Origin: DASVCN01 sp040905665
Lineage (GTDB): Bacteria; Deinococcota; Deinococci; Deinococcales; Trueperaceae
Direction of reading: 5' to 3'
DNA: 64,000 nucleotides
Assembly: GCA_040905665.1 (NCBI GenBank)
Contig: JBBDRD010000027.1
Coordinates: forward strand, 1 to 64,000
Below the pieces are notes generated by a model. The model saw only the letters and a list, made by a program, of their open reading frames with translations. It searched no databases and was not told where the DNA came from. Position numbers and translations under genes: made by a program. The first letter of the stretch is position 1, and the number at the start of each line of letters is the position of its first letter. This document shows, piece after piece, positions 1 through 10,061 of the stretch.

Positions 1-83
1 TCATCACCATCACCCTAATAGCCGACATGCTCCGCTAGCGTGAACACGCCCTAGTCAACGGGGTTGAGCGACTAGAGTCGCAC

Positions 84-1535
84 TTGAAGGTACGTGAGCA
101 GCGAGAGACTGCCCTAAGGTATGGCCGAGCGCCGACCAGAGCTGAAGTGGACCACCTCAGGAGCCTGCTGGGCGCCCAACCACTTGACACCATGGTGGTC
201 CAAGGCGCGGTTTTCACTCTCGATGGAGGCCAGCCTCTGGCGGGAGTTCCAGTCAAGGTATTCACCGCTGATAGGGACGCGGCAAGGGCTGAAAGGAACA
301 CTAGTCAGGATGGCCGGTTCGAGGTCGCAGGGCTTCCTGTCGGCCCCTTCAAAGTCGAGCTCGACCTTCAGGGACATCAAGGTTGGAAGGCCGTTCCAGA
401 GATCGAAAATCCTGGTAGGCCTGGATTCGCACCGGTTCGAATATTCGTTGCGCACGAAGGACTGACGGACGGCGACATCCACCGCCTTCTCGAGCCAGAG
501 CTGAAGCGCTTTCGAACCGAGCTCCGGGAGGAGATCCAGGGCGCTACAGCAGATCTAGAAGTAAAGCTGGCAGAGCTGACTAGTCACCTGGCGGGTCAGG
601 AAGAACTCTTGCTCGAACTCATCGACAGACCCAATACGCCATCGAACGTTCGCGAAGCGTTAGAAGTCGAGATGGCAAAGCTCCGCGTGGAGCAGCAACA
701 TCTAGAGACGTGGAGCAGAACCGTTGTCGACGACTATGTCGAATCTGCCCTTGACCCGATCCGTGATGAGCTCTCGAAACTGACTGAACGAATTGATGAT
801 GTGGAAAGGACCGCAAGAGACGCATTCCATGCGGCCGAGGAAGCTACGAAGAACACGGCAGGTGCCAGGATCCACGAGGAAGCCCGGGCCCGTATAGAGG
901 AACAGCGGTACCAGGATGACAAGGAAACCGAAGCAGTGCGCGCAAGCCAGCGGCAGCAGATGTCGGAAGCCTTGAAGTGGAGCGCAATCGTCGGCGGTGC
1001 CGGAGGCATCATCAGTATGCAGCCGATTCCCTTCGCCGACAATGTCATTTTGACGCCGCTGCAGATCGGTCTAGTCATGCACATAGGCAAAATCTACGGC
1101 CACGAATTCGGCAAGGATCTTGCATTCAAATTAGTGGGCCCATTGGGCATGGGATTCCTCGCCCAGCACGGAACTGTATTGCTTTATAAGCTCATTCCTG
1201 GTGCATGGGGCCTTGGAGCGATCACAGTTCCGGCATTCACCATCGCCCTTGGTTGGGCAGCGGCAAGGTACTTCGAGCAGGGGGCAGCTCCCAGCCGTGC
1301 GGAACAGAAGCAAGTGCTCAAGCGTTCGCTGGCACTCGTCAAAGATGCCGCGATTCGCGACCAGATGAAAAACTTGGGGTCGACGCTCGTAGGGGAAGTC
1401 AAGGCGAGAAAGTATCGCGTGACGGCCGAAGACGTCAAAGAAATCCTGGGACGACTTGGCCAAGACGGGCGGGGGCTAGGCGAACAGATTCAGAAGCGGC
1501 TGGCCCCGGAAACGCGTGGCGAGGCCGCAGACTAG
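84..1535 (+). CDS. coiled-coil membrane protein with CnaB/carboxypeptidase-regulatory-like and DUF697-like domains
   Basis: Function unknown. Residues about 37-95 look like a carboxypeptidase-regulatory-like beta sandwich (Q-G-A-V-F ... L-A-G-V-P-V-K-V ... D-G-R-F-E-V-A-G-L-P). Residues about 110-290 are highly charged and coiled-coil-like. Residues about 295-400 are hydrophobic and carry a pattern I associate with DUF697/YcjF-type membrane domains: I-P-F-A-D-N-V, then Q-I-G-L-V, then K-L-I-P-G-A-W-G. The protein may therefore be membrane-anchored with a long cytoplasmic arm. The start used is TTG at 84. The frame is open upstream to a stop at 36-38, so the true start or a longer upstream form is uncertain. 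It lies 149 bases before the methylase gene and may be the first member of the island or an unrelated neighbour. No catalytic motif is visible. Confidence 0.6.
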   Translation: MKVREQRETALRYGRAPTRAEVDHLRSLLGAQPLDTMVVQGAVFTLDGGQPLAGVPVKVFTADRDAARAERNTSQDGRFEVAGLPVGPFKVELDLQGHQGWKAVPEIENPGRPGFAPVRIFVAHEGLTDGDIHRLLEPELKRFRTELREEIQGATADLEVKLAELTSHLAGQEELLLELIDRPNTPSNVREALEVEMAKLRVEQQHLETWSRTVVDDYVESALDPIRDELSKLTERIDDVERTARDAFHAAEEATKNTAGARIHEEARARIEEQRYQDDKETEAVRASQRQQMSEALKWSAIVGGAGGIISMQPIPFADNVILTPLQIGLVMHIGKIYGHEFGKDLAFKLVGPLGMGFLAQHGTVLLYKLIPGAWGLGAITVPAFTIALGWAAARYFEQGAAPSRAEQKQVLKRSLALVKDAAIRDQMKNLGSTLVGEVKARKYRVTAEDVKEILGRLGQDGRGLGEQIQKRLAPETRGEAAD

Positions 1536-1684
1536 CAGACGAGCAACGCGACGAGTCCGCAGGCTGAAAAGTGGCATGGCACGCGCCGACTCGATGCGGG
1601 AAGGTGCGGTCAAGCCTCTTGAGTGTTCGGGTTGCCGTCGCATTCACTGATATCATCCGTTAACTAAAGCAGGGAGAGCGAGTT

Positions 1685-4600
1685 GTGTCTGATCAGTATG
1701 CATACGAGGGCAGCGCAGCCGAATATCGCAACTTCCTAGACGGTGTCAGTGCAACCAAAGGTCGGTGGCGGGAGGTAACCGCCTCCGTCGACGGCTTGCT
1801 ACCGCACTACTTCTGGTCGGGGCAGGGCCGAGATGCACTCGAAGTGGCGCTCGCGTCAGCATCTCGAAAGCTCACTGCAACCGAAGCCCGAGAGGTGTGG
1901 AAGTCGCGACAAGGACGAGCTGCGTCGCCCCTCTTGCTCGTCGTGGCTTTCAACAGCCCTACCGGGGATCGCGCAGTGCTTTGTGGGCCTATCGGCGATT
2001 CCCCGCCTGTCGTCGAGTTGGAGCTGGGACAGGCCGAGCGCATCGCTAGCGCTGCACTTCAAGAAGGCAACCGGCACCTCGCGGTCCGCATGTTGTCGGC
2101 GGCTCTGGAGCAGAGCCGCGAAGAAGTACCCGGCCTCAGAAATCATGGCCTTTTGGCTACGCATGAGCTGATCACTGGCGTACCTCAGCGAATTGACTGG
2201 GCTAGTGCCTCAGCACACGGAAAAGCAAATCTCAAGTGCCGTCATCACGACCTCGTCCGATCTCTTGGATACCAACTTCAACAAGTCGGTCAGCATCACG
2301 TCCTCCGCACGACATCAGGCAATGCAAGGGCAGTCGCTGTCCTGCTCCAGGAGAACGAGCAGCCCGATCAGCCGTCGTTTCGCTACGACCTGCAGACCCC
2401 AGTCACCTATGCATTAGCGCAAGCCGACCGCGAGAACCTGCCATGGGTCGTGAGTGTTAGAGGCGGGACGATACGTCTGTATTCGACAGCGACCAGCGGC
2501 GCAGCTGGCCAACGGGGTAGAGCGGAGACATTCGTCGAGCTAGACCTCTCACTGCTCCCCGAAGACAAGGCGGGTTATTTGCACCTGCTCTTCTCCAGTG
2601 AGGCGCTAACGAAGGACGGCACGCTCTACGAGATTCAGCAGGCGTCACGAGACTATTCCGCACTCCTCTCCGAACGATTGCGCGATCGCGTGTACGACGA
2701 GGTGGTACCACGACTGGCCATTGCCGTCGCAAAGCGGGTGGGTGGTACCGCGGAGCAGGACCTGCGGCAACACTACCGAACGGCGCTTACGATCCTCTTT
2801 CGGCTACTGTTCATCTCCTACGCCGAAGACTCGAAGCTCCTGCCGCTCCACGTCAACGGTGAATATACCGACCACTCACTGAAGTCGATGGCTCGCAGAT
2901 TCACGGAGGGGATCAACAGCGGGCGGGACCTCGGTTTCGATGACCCACTCGCGGGACGAAAGTCGCAACATCCAGACGAGGATCAGTTAGATCTATGGAC
3001 GTCTTGCAAGACGCTCTTCCAAGCAGTTGACAAGGGACACGGGCGATGGGGTGTTCCGGCGTACAACGGCGGACTCTTTTCAGCTGATCCCGCCGTCAAT
3101 CCGGTCGGAGGTGTGATCGAGGATCTCGATTTCAGCAACGCCGAATTCGGGCCAGCGCTCGCCACCCTCATCGTTGATCAAGGGCCCGACGGGGAATTAG
3201 GACCGATCGACTTCCGCAGCCTATCAGTACGCGAATTCGGCACGATTTACGAAGGACTTCTGGAGAGCGAACTCAGTGTCGCCGATCAAGACCTCACACT
3301 TGGGCGAGACGGGACTTACCTACCGGTAAAGGACGAAGACGAAGTGGTGGTCGCCGAGGGCGAGGTCTACCTCCACAACGCGTCGGGCCAACGGAAGTCA
3401 AGCGGTTCGTACTTCACGAAGCCGTTCGCGGTCGACCACTTGCTCGATCATGCCCTGGAGCCGACGCTCGAAGAGCACCTCGAACGAATCGCCTCGCTCC
3501 TCGACGAGGGCCGAGAGGCGGATGCAGCGGAATCGCTCTTCGATTTCCGTGTAGCCGACATAAGTATGGGCTCGGGCCACTTCTTGACCGCAGTCGTCGA
3601 CCGCATCGAAGCGAAGTTGAGCGGTTTTCTCGCCGAGCATCCAATACCGAATGTCAGTGTTGAACTCGACACTCTCCGTCAGCACGCAATCAAGGCGCTC
3701 GGTGAGAATGCCAACGCTATCGAAATCGAGAATTCCTCGCTACTTCGTAGGCTCATTGCGAGGCGCTGCGTCTACGGCGTCGACCTGAACCCGATCAGCG
3801 TCGAGCTGGCGCGCGTAAGCATGTGGATCCATACGTTCGTACCGGGCCTGCCGCTCTCCTTCCTCAACCACAATTTGGCCATTGGTGACTCGGTCACTGG
3901 CATAGCCACTATTGAGGAGGCGACGAGTGCTATCGAGTTGAAGCGCGGCATGAATTACGGGCTCTTTAACGATCCGCTTCGCGAAGCTCTTCGCGAGGCT
4001 GAGGGCCCGTTGAGAAAACTAGCTCGGATAATTGACGGCACTCCCGAGGATGTCGCTTCCGCTCGTATGACGGCCGAGGAGGTTAGGAGAGCAGTAGAGC
4101 CCGTTACTGCTTTCTTCGATGTGACAGTGGCAGTTCGGCTCGGGCGCAGGGGTGCCCCGGCAATTGGTTCGGCCAAGGATTTGCTTGGCCTCACCGAAGA
4201 TCCATCTCGGAGAGTTGTAGATGAACTCAACAGCCTGCACTTCCCGATCGCTTTCCCCGAGGTCTTCCTGAGGGAGCGTCCGGGATTCGACGTGATCGTG
4301 GGCAACCCACCGTGGGAGAAGGTCAAGGTCGAAACGCACGAGTTCTGGGGCCGGCACTTTCCTGGCTTTCGAGGGCTTTCGCAAAAGGAGAAGGAAGAGG
4401 CAGGGGAGCGATTTGAACGCGAACGGCCCGATCTGGGAGATGCGCTAGAAGCCGAGCGCGAGGCGGCGACCAAGCTCAGCAAGATAGTGAAGTCTGGTCC
4501 CTACGACCTCGGTTCCGGAGATACGGAGCTAGCTCGCGTATTTGCGTGGCGCTTTTGGCACCTGCTTCGAGAAGGAGGTCGTTTTGGGGTTGTGCTGCCA

Positions 4601-5803
4601 CGCCAGGCGACGCTAGCAGCTCCGGGAATGAAGTCATGGCGGAAGCAAATACTTGACGAGGGCGCGTTTGAAGATGTGACGCTGGTCGAGAATAAGGGGT
4701 ATTGGGCTTTTGACGACGTTGAACCGAGGTACACGATCGGGTTCGTCACTGTACTAAAGGGTGGTGAAGGAGGGTCCTTGAGCTTGCGGGGGCCATACCG
4801 TTCCAGAGATGCGTACCAAGTTGGGCTCGGGCGCCAGATGGAGATAATTTCGGCATCTGAGTTCAAGCTCTGGAGCAAGGACCTCATCTTCCCGACGCTC
4901 AGTGAACCTACGGACGCAGGAATCTACAGAGCGCTGCTCCGTCAGCCGCGAATTGGCGATCCACGCAGCGACTGGACGTTCCGTCCCCTTGCCGAAGTCC
5001 ATGCCACAGGCGATAAGGAGTTATACACGTTTTCAGATGGGCGGCCGCCGGACTCCTGGCCCGTATACTCCGGTTCCTCGTTCAACATCTGGATACCTGA
5101 AACCGGTGAAATTTACGCCTGGGCCGACGAGAATGTGATCACAGGGCACCTATTCGAAAAGCGCAGAAGACAAGCCGAGCATGCTAAGTCGGCGTTTTTC
5201 GGTATGGATCCAGCCGTAATCAATGACTCGTCGACACTCCCGGCTCGCAGTCCGAGGATCGCATTTAGAGATGTTACGAACAGGACAAATCAACGGACGC
5301 TAATCGTTGCATTGATCCCCCCTGACATTGTCGTTCAGCATAAGGCGCCTTACCTCGTGCGCGTTTCGGCCGATATGGCTGACGAGGCATACTTGCTAGG
5401 AGTAATGTCAACTCGGATTCTCGATTGGTATGCACGTCGAATGGCCGAGACGGGCATCACATTCGCTGTATTCAACAGCTTTCCCGTACCCCTTGTGAAC
5501 GAGGGTCACCGGGGATGGCAGAGGATAGTTGAACTCGCTGGTCGCCTTGCAGCCGTTGACGAGCGCTATTCCATCTGGGCCAACGAGGTTGGCGTTGAAT
5601 ATGGTCCTATCCCTCCAGCTGAGGCCGACGACATGAAAGCTGAGCTTGACGCTTGCGTCGCCCGTCTATACGGCCTGGAGGAGCAACAGATCCGCGATCT
5701 ATACGCAACATTTCACCCCACTTGGGACCATGAACCCTGGACCGAGGCTGTCCTAGAGCACTATCGGAAGATTGACTGGGATCCAGCCGAGGTACCGAAG
5801 TGA
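1685..5803 (+). CDS. Eco57I/PglX-type adenine-specific DNA methyltransferase (large class I SAM enzyme)
   Basis: This is a predicted N6-adenine DNA methylase of 1,372 residues. The SAM-binding motif I is D-I-S-M-G-S-G-H-F at residues 625-633, and the catalytic N-P-P-W is at 874-877, the order expected for gamma-type N6 methylases. The large N-terminal region (about 1-600) has no motif I can name, and the C-terminal region probably holds target recognition, as in Eco57I, BREX PglX and DISARM DrmMI proteins. The GTG start at 1685 follows a purine-rich AGGGAG at a usual distance. Its last codons overlap the next gene by 4 bases, so the methylase and the PLD-helicase are probably translationally coupled. 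No PD-(D/E)XK nuclease motif was recognised, so it is not clearly a self-contained type IIG enzyme. The methylase assignment is firm; the system it belongs to is inferred. Confidence 0.9.
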   Translation: MSDQYAYEGSAAEYRNFLDGVSATKGRWREVTASVDGLLPHYFWSGQGRDALEVALASASRKLTATEAREVWKSRQGRAASPLLLVVAFNSPTGDRAVLCGPIGDSPPVVELELGQAERIASAALQEGNRHLAVRMLSAALEQSREEVPGLRNHGLLATHELITGVPQRIDWASASAHGKANLKCRHHDLVRSLGYQLQQVGQHHVLRTTSGNARAVAVLLQENEQPDQPSFRYDLQTPVTYALAQADRENLPWVVSVRGGTIRLYSTATSGAAGQRGRAETFVELDLSLLPEDKAGYLHLLFSSEALTKDGTLYEIQQASRDYSALLSERLRDRVYDEVVPRLAIAVAKRVGGTAEQDLRQHYRTALTILFRLLFISYAEDSKLLPLHVNGEYTDHSLKSMARRFTEGINSGRDLGFDDPLAGRKSQHPDEDQLDLWTSCKTLFQAVDKGHGRWGVPAYNGGLFSADPAVNPVGGVIEDLDFSNAEFGPALATLIVDQGPDGELGPIDFRSLSVREFGTIYEGLLESELSVADQDLTLGRDGTYLPVKDEDEVVVAEGEVYLHNASGQRKSSGSYFTKPFAVDHLLDHALEPTLEEHLERIASLLDEGREADAAESLFDFRVADISMGSGHFLTAVVDRIEAKLSGFLAEHPIPNVSVELDTLRQHAIKALGENANAIEIENSSLLRRLIARRCVYGVDLNPISVELARVSMWIHTFVPGLPLSFLNHNLAIGDSVTGIATIEEATSAIELKRGMNYGLFNDPLREALREAEGPLRKLARIIDGTPEDVASARMTAEEVRRAVEPVTAFFDVTVAVRLGRRGAPAIGSAKDLLGLTEDPSRRVVDELNSLHFPIAFPEVFLRERPGFDVIVGNPPWEKVKVETHEFWGRHFPGFRGLSQKEKEEAGERFERERPDLGDALEAEREAATKLSKIVKSGPYDLGSGDTELARVFAWRFWHLLREGGRFGVVLPRQATLAAPGMKSWRKQILDEGAFEDVTLVENKGYWAFDDVEPRYTIGFVTVLKGGEGGSLSLRGPYRSRDAYQVGLGRQMEIISASEFKLWSKDLIFPTLSEPTDAGIYRALLRQPRIGDPRSDWTFRPLAEVHATGDKELYTFSDGRPPDSWPVYSGSSFNIWIPETGEIYAWADENVITGHLFEKRRRQAEHAKSAFFGMDPAVINDSSTLPARSPRIAFRDVTNRTNQRTLIVALIPPDIVVQHKAPYLVRVSADMADEAYLLGVMSTRILDWYARRMAETGITFAVFNSFPVPLVNEGHRGWQRIVELAGRLAAVDERYSIWANEVGVEYGPIPPAEADDMKAELDACVARLYGLEEQQIRDLYATFHPTWDHEPWTEAVLEHYRKIDWDPAEVPK

Positions 5804-8800
5804 CTGTCGATACCAGAGTGAATCCGAAGCCGGAGGTGGTTACGAACCGTCACGGCAAGACGGTTGCAACAGCATTGCAGACGTACTGGGACTATCTTCA
5901 CGGGAGCCTCAAAGTTCCCCCTTCGTTGGCCATCGCCACGGCTTACTTCAACCCAGGCGGATTTCGCCTACTTGCCGACCAACTCGAGCAGGCGCAAGGT
6001 GTCCGTCTACTACTAGGGGCGGAACCAGATGTTGCTGCGGATTTGCATCGTCTTAGAAGCCTCAAACCCGAGGTGCTACCGGAGGACGAGGACCGAGTAC
6101 GACTCCTACAGGCGTTACGTGAACACCACCAGCGAATGGAGGTCGACCGTGACCTCACGGCGTTTGATCCCACTACTGATCACCTAATAGAGCGGCTCAT
6201 TGCCTGGCTCCGGTCTGCCAACGTGGAGGTCAGGCGCCTTTCCCGGCGTTTCCTACACGGCAAGGCCTACATCGTGGAAACCGGACCGGACGGCGTATTG
6301 GCAGGATCATCGAACCTGACTCAGGCAGGACTCACCAGCAACATCGAACTGAATCTGGGCAACTACCAGCCTGGCGTGGTCGGTGAGGTACTTGAATGGT
6401 TCGACGAGCTATGGGGTGAGGCCGAGGTCTTCGACCTAGCGCACCTCTATGAGCAGCGGTTTGAGGAGCATACTCCGTACCAGATCTATCTGCGAATGCT
6501 TTGGGAGCGGTATCACGACGAATTGCGTCACGACGAACCGGTAACTGGGTTGCATCTGACCGCCTTCCAACGCGACGGGCTATACCGCGCTCTCGACTAT
6601 CTGCAGAAGCACTCGGGCGTGATGATCGCCGATGGTGTTGGCCTCGGCAAGACGTACCTGGCGGGCGAGCTCCTGCGGCGGGCTGTGCAAGACCGGCGAC
6701 AGCGAGCGCTACTCATCGCCCCTGCCGCGCTTCGCGATGGACCGTGGGAGACGTTCCTACGCGAGTTCGACCTCAAGAACGTTCAGTGCGTCTCCTTCCA
6801 AGAGCTTATTAGCGATGCCCGATTAGGCGGAGACGGTGGGTATGTCCTCTGGCATGATCCTGCCGAGTATGCATTGGTCGTAATCGACGAGGCGCACGCC
6901 TATCGAAACCCCGATACGGACCGTGCGGCTACTTTGAGGCGGCTTTTGGAAGGGACTCCGCGTAAAGAGGTGGTGTTGCTCACAGCGACTCCCGTGAACA
7001 ACAGCCTCTGGGATCTGTACAACGTCCTTTCCTACTTCATTCGTAATGACGCGCAGTTCCTGCCTGCCGGCGTCCCTTCGTTACGCAGGCACTTTGCCGA
7101 AGCGGAAGCAGAGGATCCGAACGATCTCTCGCCCGACAAACTATTCGATGTGCTCGATGCCGTGGCGGTGCGTCGAACAAGGCGCTTCGTCAAGAAGTTT
7201 TATCCGCATGAGCGAATCCGCAAGGGCAACGTTGAACTGACGATTACCTTCCCCCAACCCATAGTGCAGAGGGTGGCCTATGAACTGAGCGGCACGCTGC
7301 CCGATTACTTCGCCCGCTTCGCTCATGCCATCGGAATCGACCCAGAAGACGAGGATTCGCCGCTGCCCTCTCCAACCGAGTTTGACTATGGTGAGCAGCT
7401 GACTCTTGCCCGTTACGTGCCGACTGCTTACGTAAAGGGCAACGGAGCACAGGCCTACGAACTGCAGGCAGCAGGGTTGCTGCGTTCCGGACTTCTCAAA
7501 CGCTTCGAGTCCAGCACCCACGCGTTCGCCATGACTTGTCGCAAGATGGCCTCGAGTCACGACGATTTTCTTGCTGCGCTAGAAGACGGTTGGGTCCTCA
7601 CCGGCGAGGCGTTGGCAGCTTGGAACAAAACCGACAGTGATGAATTCGACCCGGCCGAAATCGAAAAGGGCCGGGTGGATTCTGCCGTCGACTATGACGT
7701 CGACTCTCTTCGAGAAGCCGTCACGGCAGATCGCGACTTGCTGTTAGTGTTCGCTGCTGAAGCAGATGAAGTGACACTCGAGCAGGACCCGAAGCTCGAC
7801 GCCCTCGTTGACGAACTCGCCGAGATCGCCAAGCAAGCGCACGAAGAGGCCACGGACGAGATCGATGAGCGCAACAAACGCAAGGTAATTGTCTTCTCCT
7901 ATTTTGCGGACACTGTCGCTTGGATCGTTGATCGACTGGAGCAAGCTGTTCAAACGGATCCGCGACTGGCGGTTTACCGTGGCCGCCTCGCGAGAGTTAC
8001 GGGAAGTACCGGCAACACTAAAGACGCGCTTCTGGGATTCGCACCCGTCAGTAGTGATGCACCTGCCGACCATCCCGACAAGTACGATCTACTGGTAGCG
8101 ACTGACATCTTAGCCGAAGGTGTGAACCTTCAACAGGCGCGGCACATCATTAACTACGATCTCCCCTGGAACCCAATGCGACTCGTGCAGCGGCATGGCC
8201 GGATCGATCGGATCGGGTCGCCGCACAAGCGTGTGTACCTCCGATGCTTCTTCCCAAGCAGGGAACTCGACCAGTTGCTCAAGCTGGAAGCCACCCTGCA
8301 GCGAAAGATCACTCAGGCCGCCAAGAGCATCGGTGTCGAAGGCGAGATCGTGCCCGGCTCAAAGGGAAGCGAGCAGGTGTACGCGCACACCCAGGAGCAG
8401 ATACAGCAACTGCTTCGAGAGGACCCCACGCTTTTCGAGGAGGGGTTGGACGTGGGCGCCCTCTCCGGTGAGGAATTTAGGCAGGAGCTGTCCAATGCCA
8501 TGAGCGATCCGGACCTCCGTAGCCGGATATTGGAACTTCCATGGACCAGCGGAAGCGGGAAGACTACGGTCGGAACGCCTGGCTATGTTTTCTGTGCCCG
8601 CGTCGCCGACGATCCCAACCCTAGGTACCGATGGGTGCCCCTCTCGGCTGAACAGCGACCTGACTCGAACGGCATCCAAGGGGATACTCTCGCCTGCCTG
8701 GCGCAAGCTGTATCCGAAATGAATACAGCACGGAAGCTTCCAGCCGAAATGAAGTCACTGGCCTACGATGCATGGAAGATTGCGCAAAAGGACATTCTTG

Positions 8801-9150
8801 AAGAGTGGATTGTCGCTACTGATCCTCGAAGCCTGAAGCCGGCCATACCGAAGCCGATGCGAGATGCAGCTGCGGTCCTTCGCGAGCATCGACCGCAAGA
8901 CATGAGTAATGAGCGCTTCCACCGCCTACTCGACACCATCGAAGCGCCGTATGATACCCGTACGCAGAGGCTAATCCGAAAGGCAATAAATGATCATCAT
9001 GTGCCCAGTGACCAGGTCGAGGCGATTATCGGAGTAGTCGAAGACCTGGGCCTGCAGCCACCCGAGGAGATCAAGCCTCTTCCCGAAATTACTCTCGAGG
9101 ATGTGCATCTGGTTTGTTGGATGGCGCTGGTGCCGGAGGCGATCGAATAG
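5800..9150 (+). CDS. phospholipase D-like / SNF2-family helicase fusion
   Basis: A predicted ATP-dependent DNA translocase with a nuclease-like N-terminus, 1,116 residues. An H-G-K motif at residues 153-155, followed by a G-S-S-N-L-T-Q-A-G segment, marks a single PLD (HKD-type) half-site. The SNF2 core has Walker A V-G-L-G-K-T (280-285), DEAH (363-366), L-T-A-T-P and the C-terminal motif VI-like Q-R-H-G-R-I-D-R-I-G (797-806). PLD half-sites usually dimerise to cleave phosphodiesters. In DISARM the PLD (DrmC) and SNF2 (DrmD) functions are on separate proteins; here they are fused and paired with an adenine methylase. The start overlaps the methylase stop by 4 bases and the stop overlaps the next start by 1 base. 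A role as the restriction effector of the methylase is inferred. Confidence 0.9.
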   Translation: MTVDTRVNPKPEVVTNRHGKTVATALQTYWDYLHGSLKVPPSLAIATAYFNPGGFRLLADQLEQAQGVRLLLGAEPDVAADLHRLRSLKPEVLPEDEDRVRLLQALREHHQRMEVDRDLTAFDPTTDHLIERLIAWLRSANVEVRRLSRRFLHGKAYIVETGPDGVLAGSSNLTQAGLTSNIELNLGNYQPGVVGEVLEWFDELWGEAEVFDLAHLYEQRFEEHTPYQIYLRMLWERYHDELRHDEPVTGLHLTAFQRDGLYRALDYLQKHSGVMIADGVGLGKTYLAGELLRRAVQDRRQRALLIAPAALRDGPWETFLREFDLKNVQCVSFQELISDARLGGDGGYVLWHDPAEYALVVIDEAHAYRNPDTDRAATLRRLLEGTPRKEVVLLTATPVNNSLWDLYNVLSYFIRNDAQFLPAGVPSLRRHFAEAEAEDPNDLSPDKLFDVLDAVAVRRTRRFVKKFYPHERIRKGNVELTITFPQPIVQRVAYELSGTLPDYFARFAHAIGIDPEDEDSPLPSPTEFDYGEQLTLARYVPTAYVKGNGAQAYELQAAGLLRSGLLKRFESSTHAFAMTCRKMASSHDDFLAALEDGWVLTGEALAAWNKTDSDEFDPAEIEKGRVDSAVDYDVDSLREAVTADRDLLLVFAAEADEVTLEQDPKLDALVDELAEIAKQAHEEATDEIDERNKRKVIVFSYFADTVAWIVDRLEQAVQTDPRLAVYRGRLARVTGSTGNTKDALLGFAPVSSDAPADHPDKYDLLVATDILAEGVNLQQARHIINYDLPWNPMRLVQRHGRIDRIGSPHKRVYLRCFFPSRELDQLLKLEATLQRKITQAAKSIGVEGEIVPGSKGSEQVYAHTQEQIQQLLREDPTLFEEGLDVGALSGEEFRQELSNAMSDPDLRSRILELPWTSGSGKTTVGTPGYVFCARVADDPNPRYRWVPLSAEQRPDSNGIQGDTLACLAQAVSEMNTARKLPAEMKSLAYDAWKIAQKDILEEWIVATDPRSLKPAIPKPMRDAAAVLREHRPQDMSNERFHRLLDTIEAPYDTRTQRLIRKAINDHHVPSDQVEAIIGVVEDLGLQPPEEIKPLPEITLEDVHLVCWMALVPEAIE

Positions 9151-10061
9151 TGGGTAATGCGCCCCTATCAAACTCAAGCGACGCTAGGTATCTAATGGTG
9201 CGCAGCGAACTCGCGAGAAGGATGCGCTTGTGGCAGAGGCTATTGGACGCGGGCGGTCCGAAAGGGGTTCGGCCCGAGCTTATCGCGAGCTTGGGCATTC
9301 AAAGGGGCCAGCAAGGAATCTACCGGGCAGCTGAAATTACGAAGAACCTGAGCCGAACCGGGGCTGGTTTAGCAGTCGCTTTTCGCAGCTACGGAGACAC
9401 TTATACCGACGATTTGTCTGACGTGGAGATGAAGTATCGCTATCCGAAGACGGATCGGCCGGGATTCGACGATTCGGAGATCGCAGCAGCTAAAGAGTCG
9501 TCTGAACTCGGCCTGCCGTTGTTCGTGGTCCATCAGGCGAAATCCGCTTCTAAATTTAGGGATGTGAGACTCGCGACGGTCCGATCTTGGAGTGATTCTC
9601 GAGGCTTCTTCGTCGTAGGTTTTATCGACTCGACTGAACCGTCTCTAGAACTAAATGGAGTCGGATATTTAGATGTCGTACCTCGGTCCTCTTTACGTCG
9701 ACAGATTCGGTTGTTGACAGAAGCGATGCTTCGCTTCGATACTCGCTGCCTGGTTTGTGGGTGTCGCATTCCTGAACTGCTGGAGGTCATGAATCTTGAA
9801 TCTGCGGCGTCGAACGACGCAGACGCCAGAGACTGCCTCCTCCTGTGCTCTCTTCACGCCACCGCGTTCCGTGTGGGTCTATTCGCTATCGAACCTGACG
9901 AGCTGGCTGTTGTAGTTCGCGCCAATGGGCCAACAGCTAGTGAGATTGGTATCACCTATCGGGAGAACCTCGACCGGGTTGCCCTTCTAGACCGTGAGGC
10001 TCTTAGACGGCATTGGTCGAAATGGTCAGATGCGCCAAACGTAGACAGGCTTAGTGGATGA
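9150..10061 (+). CDS. HNH-like (degenerate) putative nuclease
   Basis: A 303-residue protein starting at a GTG that shares one base with the helicase stop. The C-terminal third contains C-L-V-C-G-C-R-I-P-E-L-L-E-V, then D-C-L-L-L-C-S-L-H-A-T-A-F-R-V-G-L-F-A-I. This resembles the zinc-binding and second-histidine half of HNH restriction endonucleases of the type 'C-x-x-C/G ... LC..H...F..G'. The usual catalytic A-H-I is not obvious: an M-N-L stands near the expected place, so the protein may be inactive or I may be misaligning it. The N-terminal 180 residues are unassigned. The overlaps with the helicase before and the Vsr gene after (4 bases) place it firmly in the same operon. Sequence recognition or cleavage together with its neighbours is inferred. 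Confidence 0.6.
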   Translation: MGNAPLSNSSDARYLMVRSELARRMRLWQRLLDAGGPKGVRPELIASLGIQRGQQGIYRAAEITKNLSRTGAGLAVAFRSYGDTYTDDLSDVEMKYRYPKTDRPGFDDSEIAAAKESSELGLPLFVVHQAKSASKFRDVRLATVRSWSDSRGFFVVGFIDSTEPSLELNGVGYLDVVPRSSLRRQIRLLTEAMLRFDTRCLVCGCRIPELLEVMNLESAASNDADARDCLLLCSLHATAFRVGLFAIEPDELAVVVRANGPTASEIGITYRENLDRVALLDREALRRHWSKWSDAPNVDRLSG

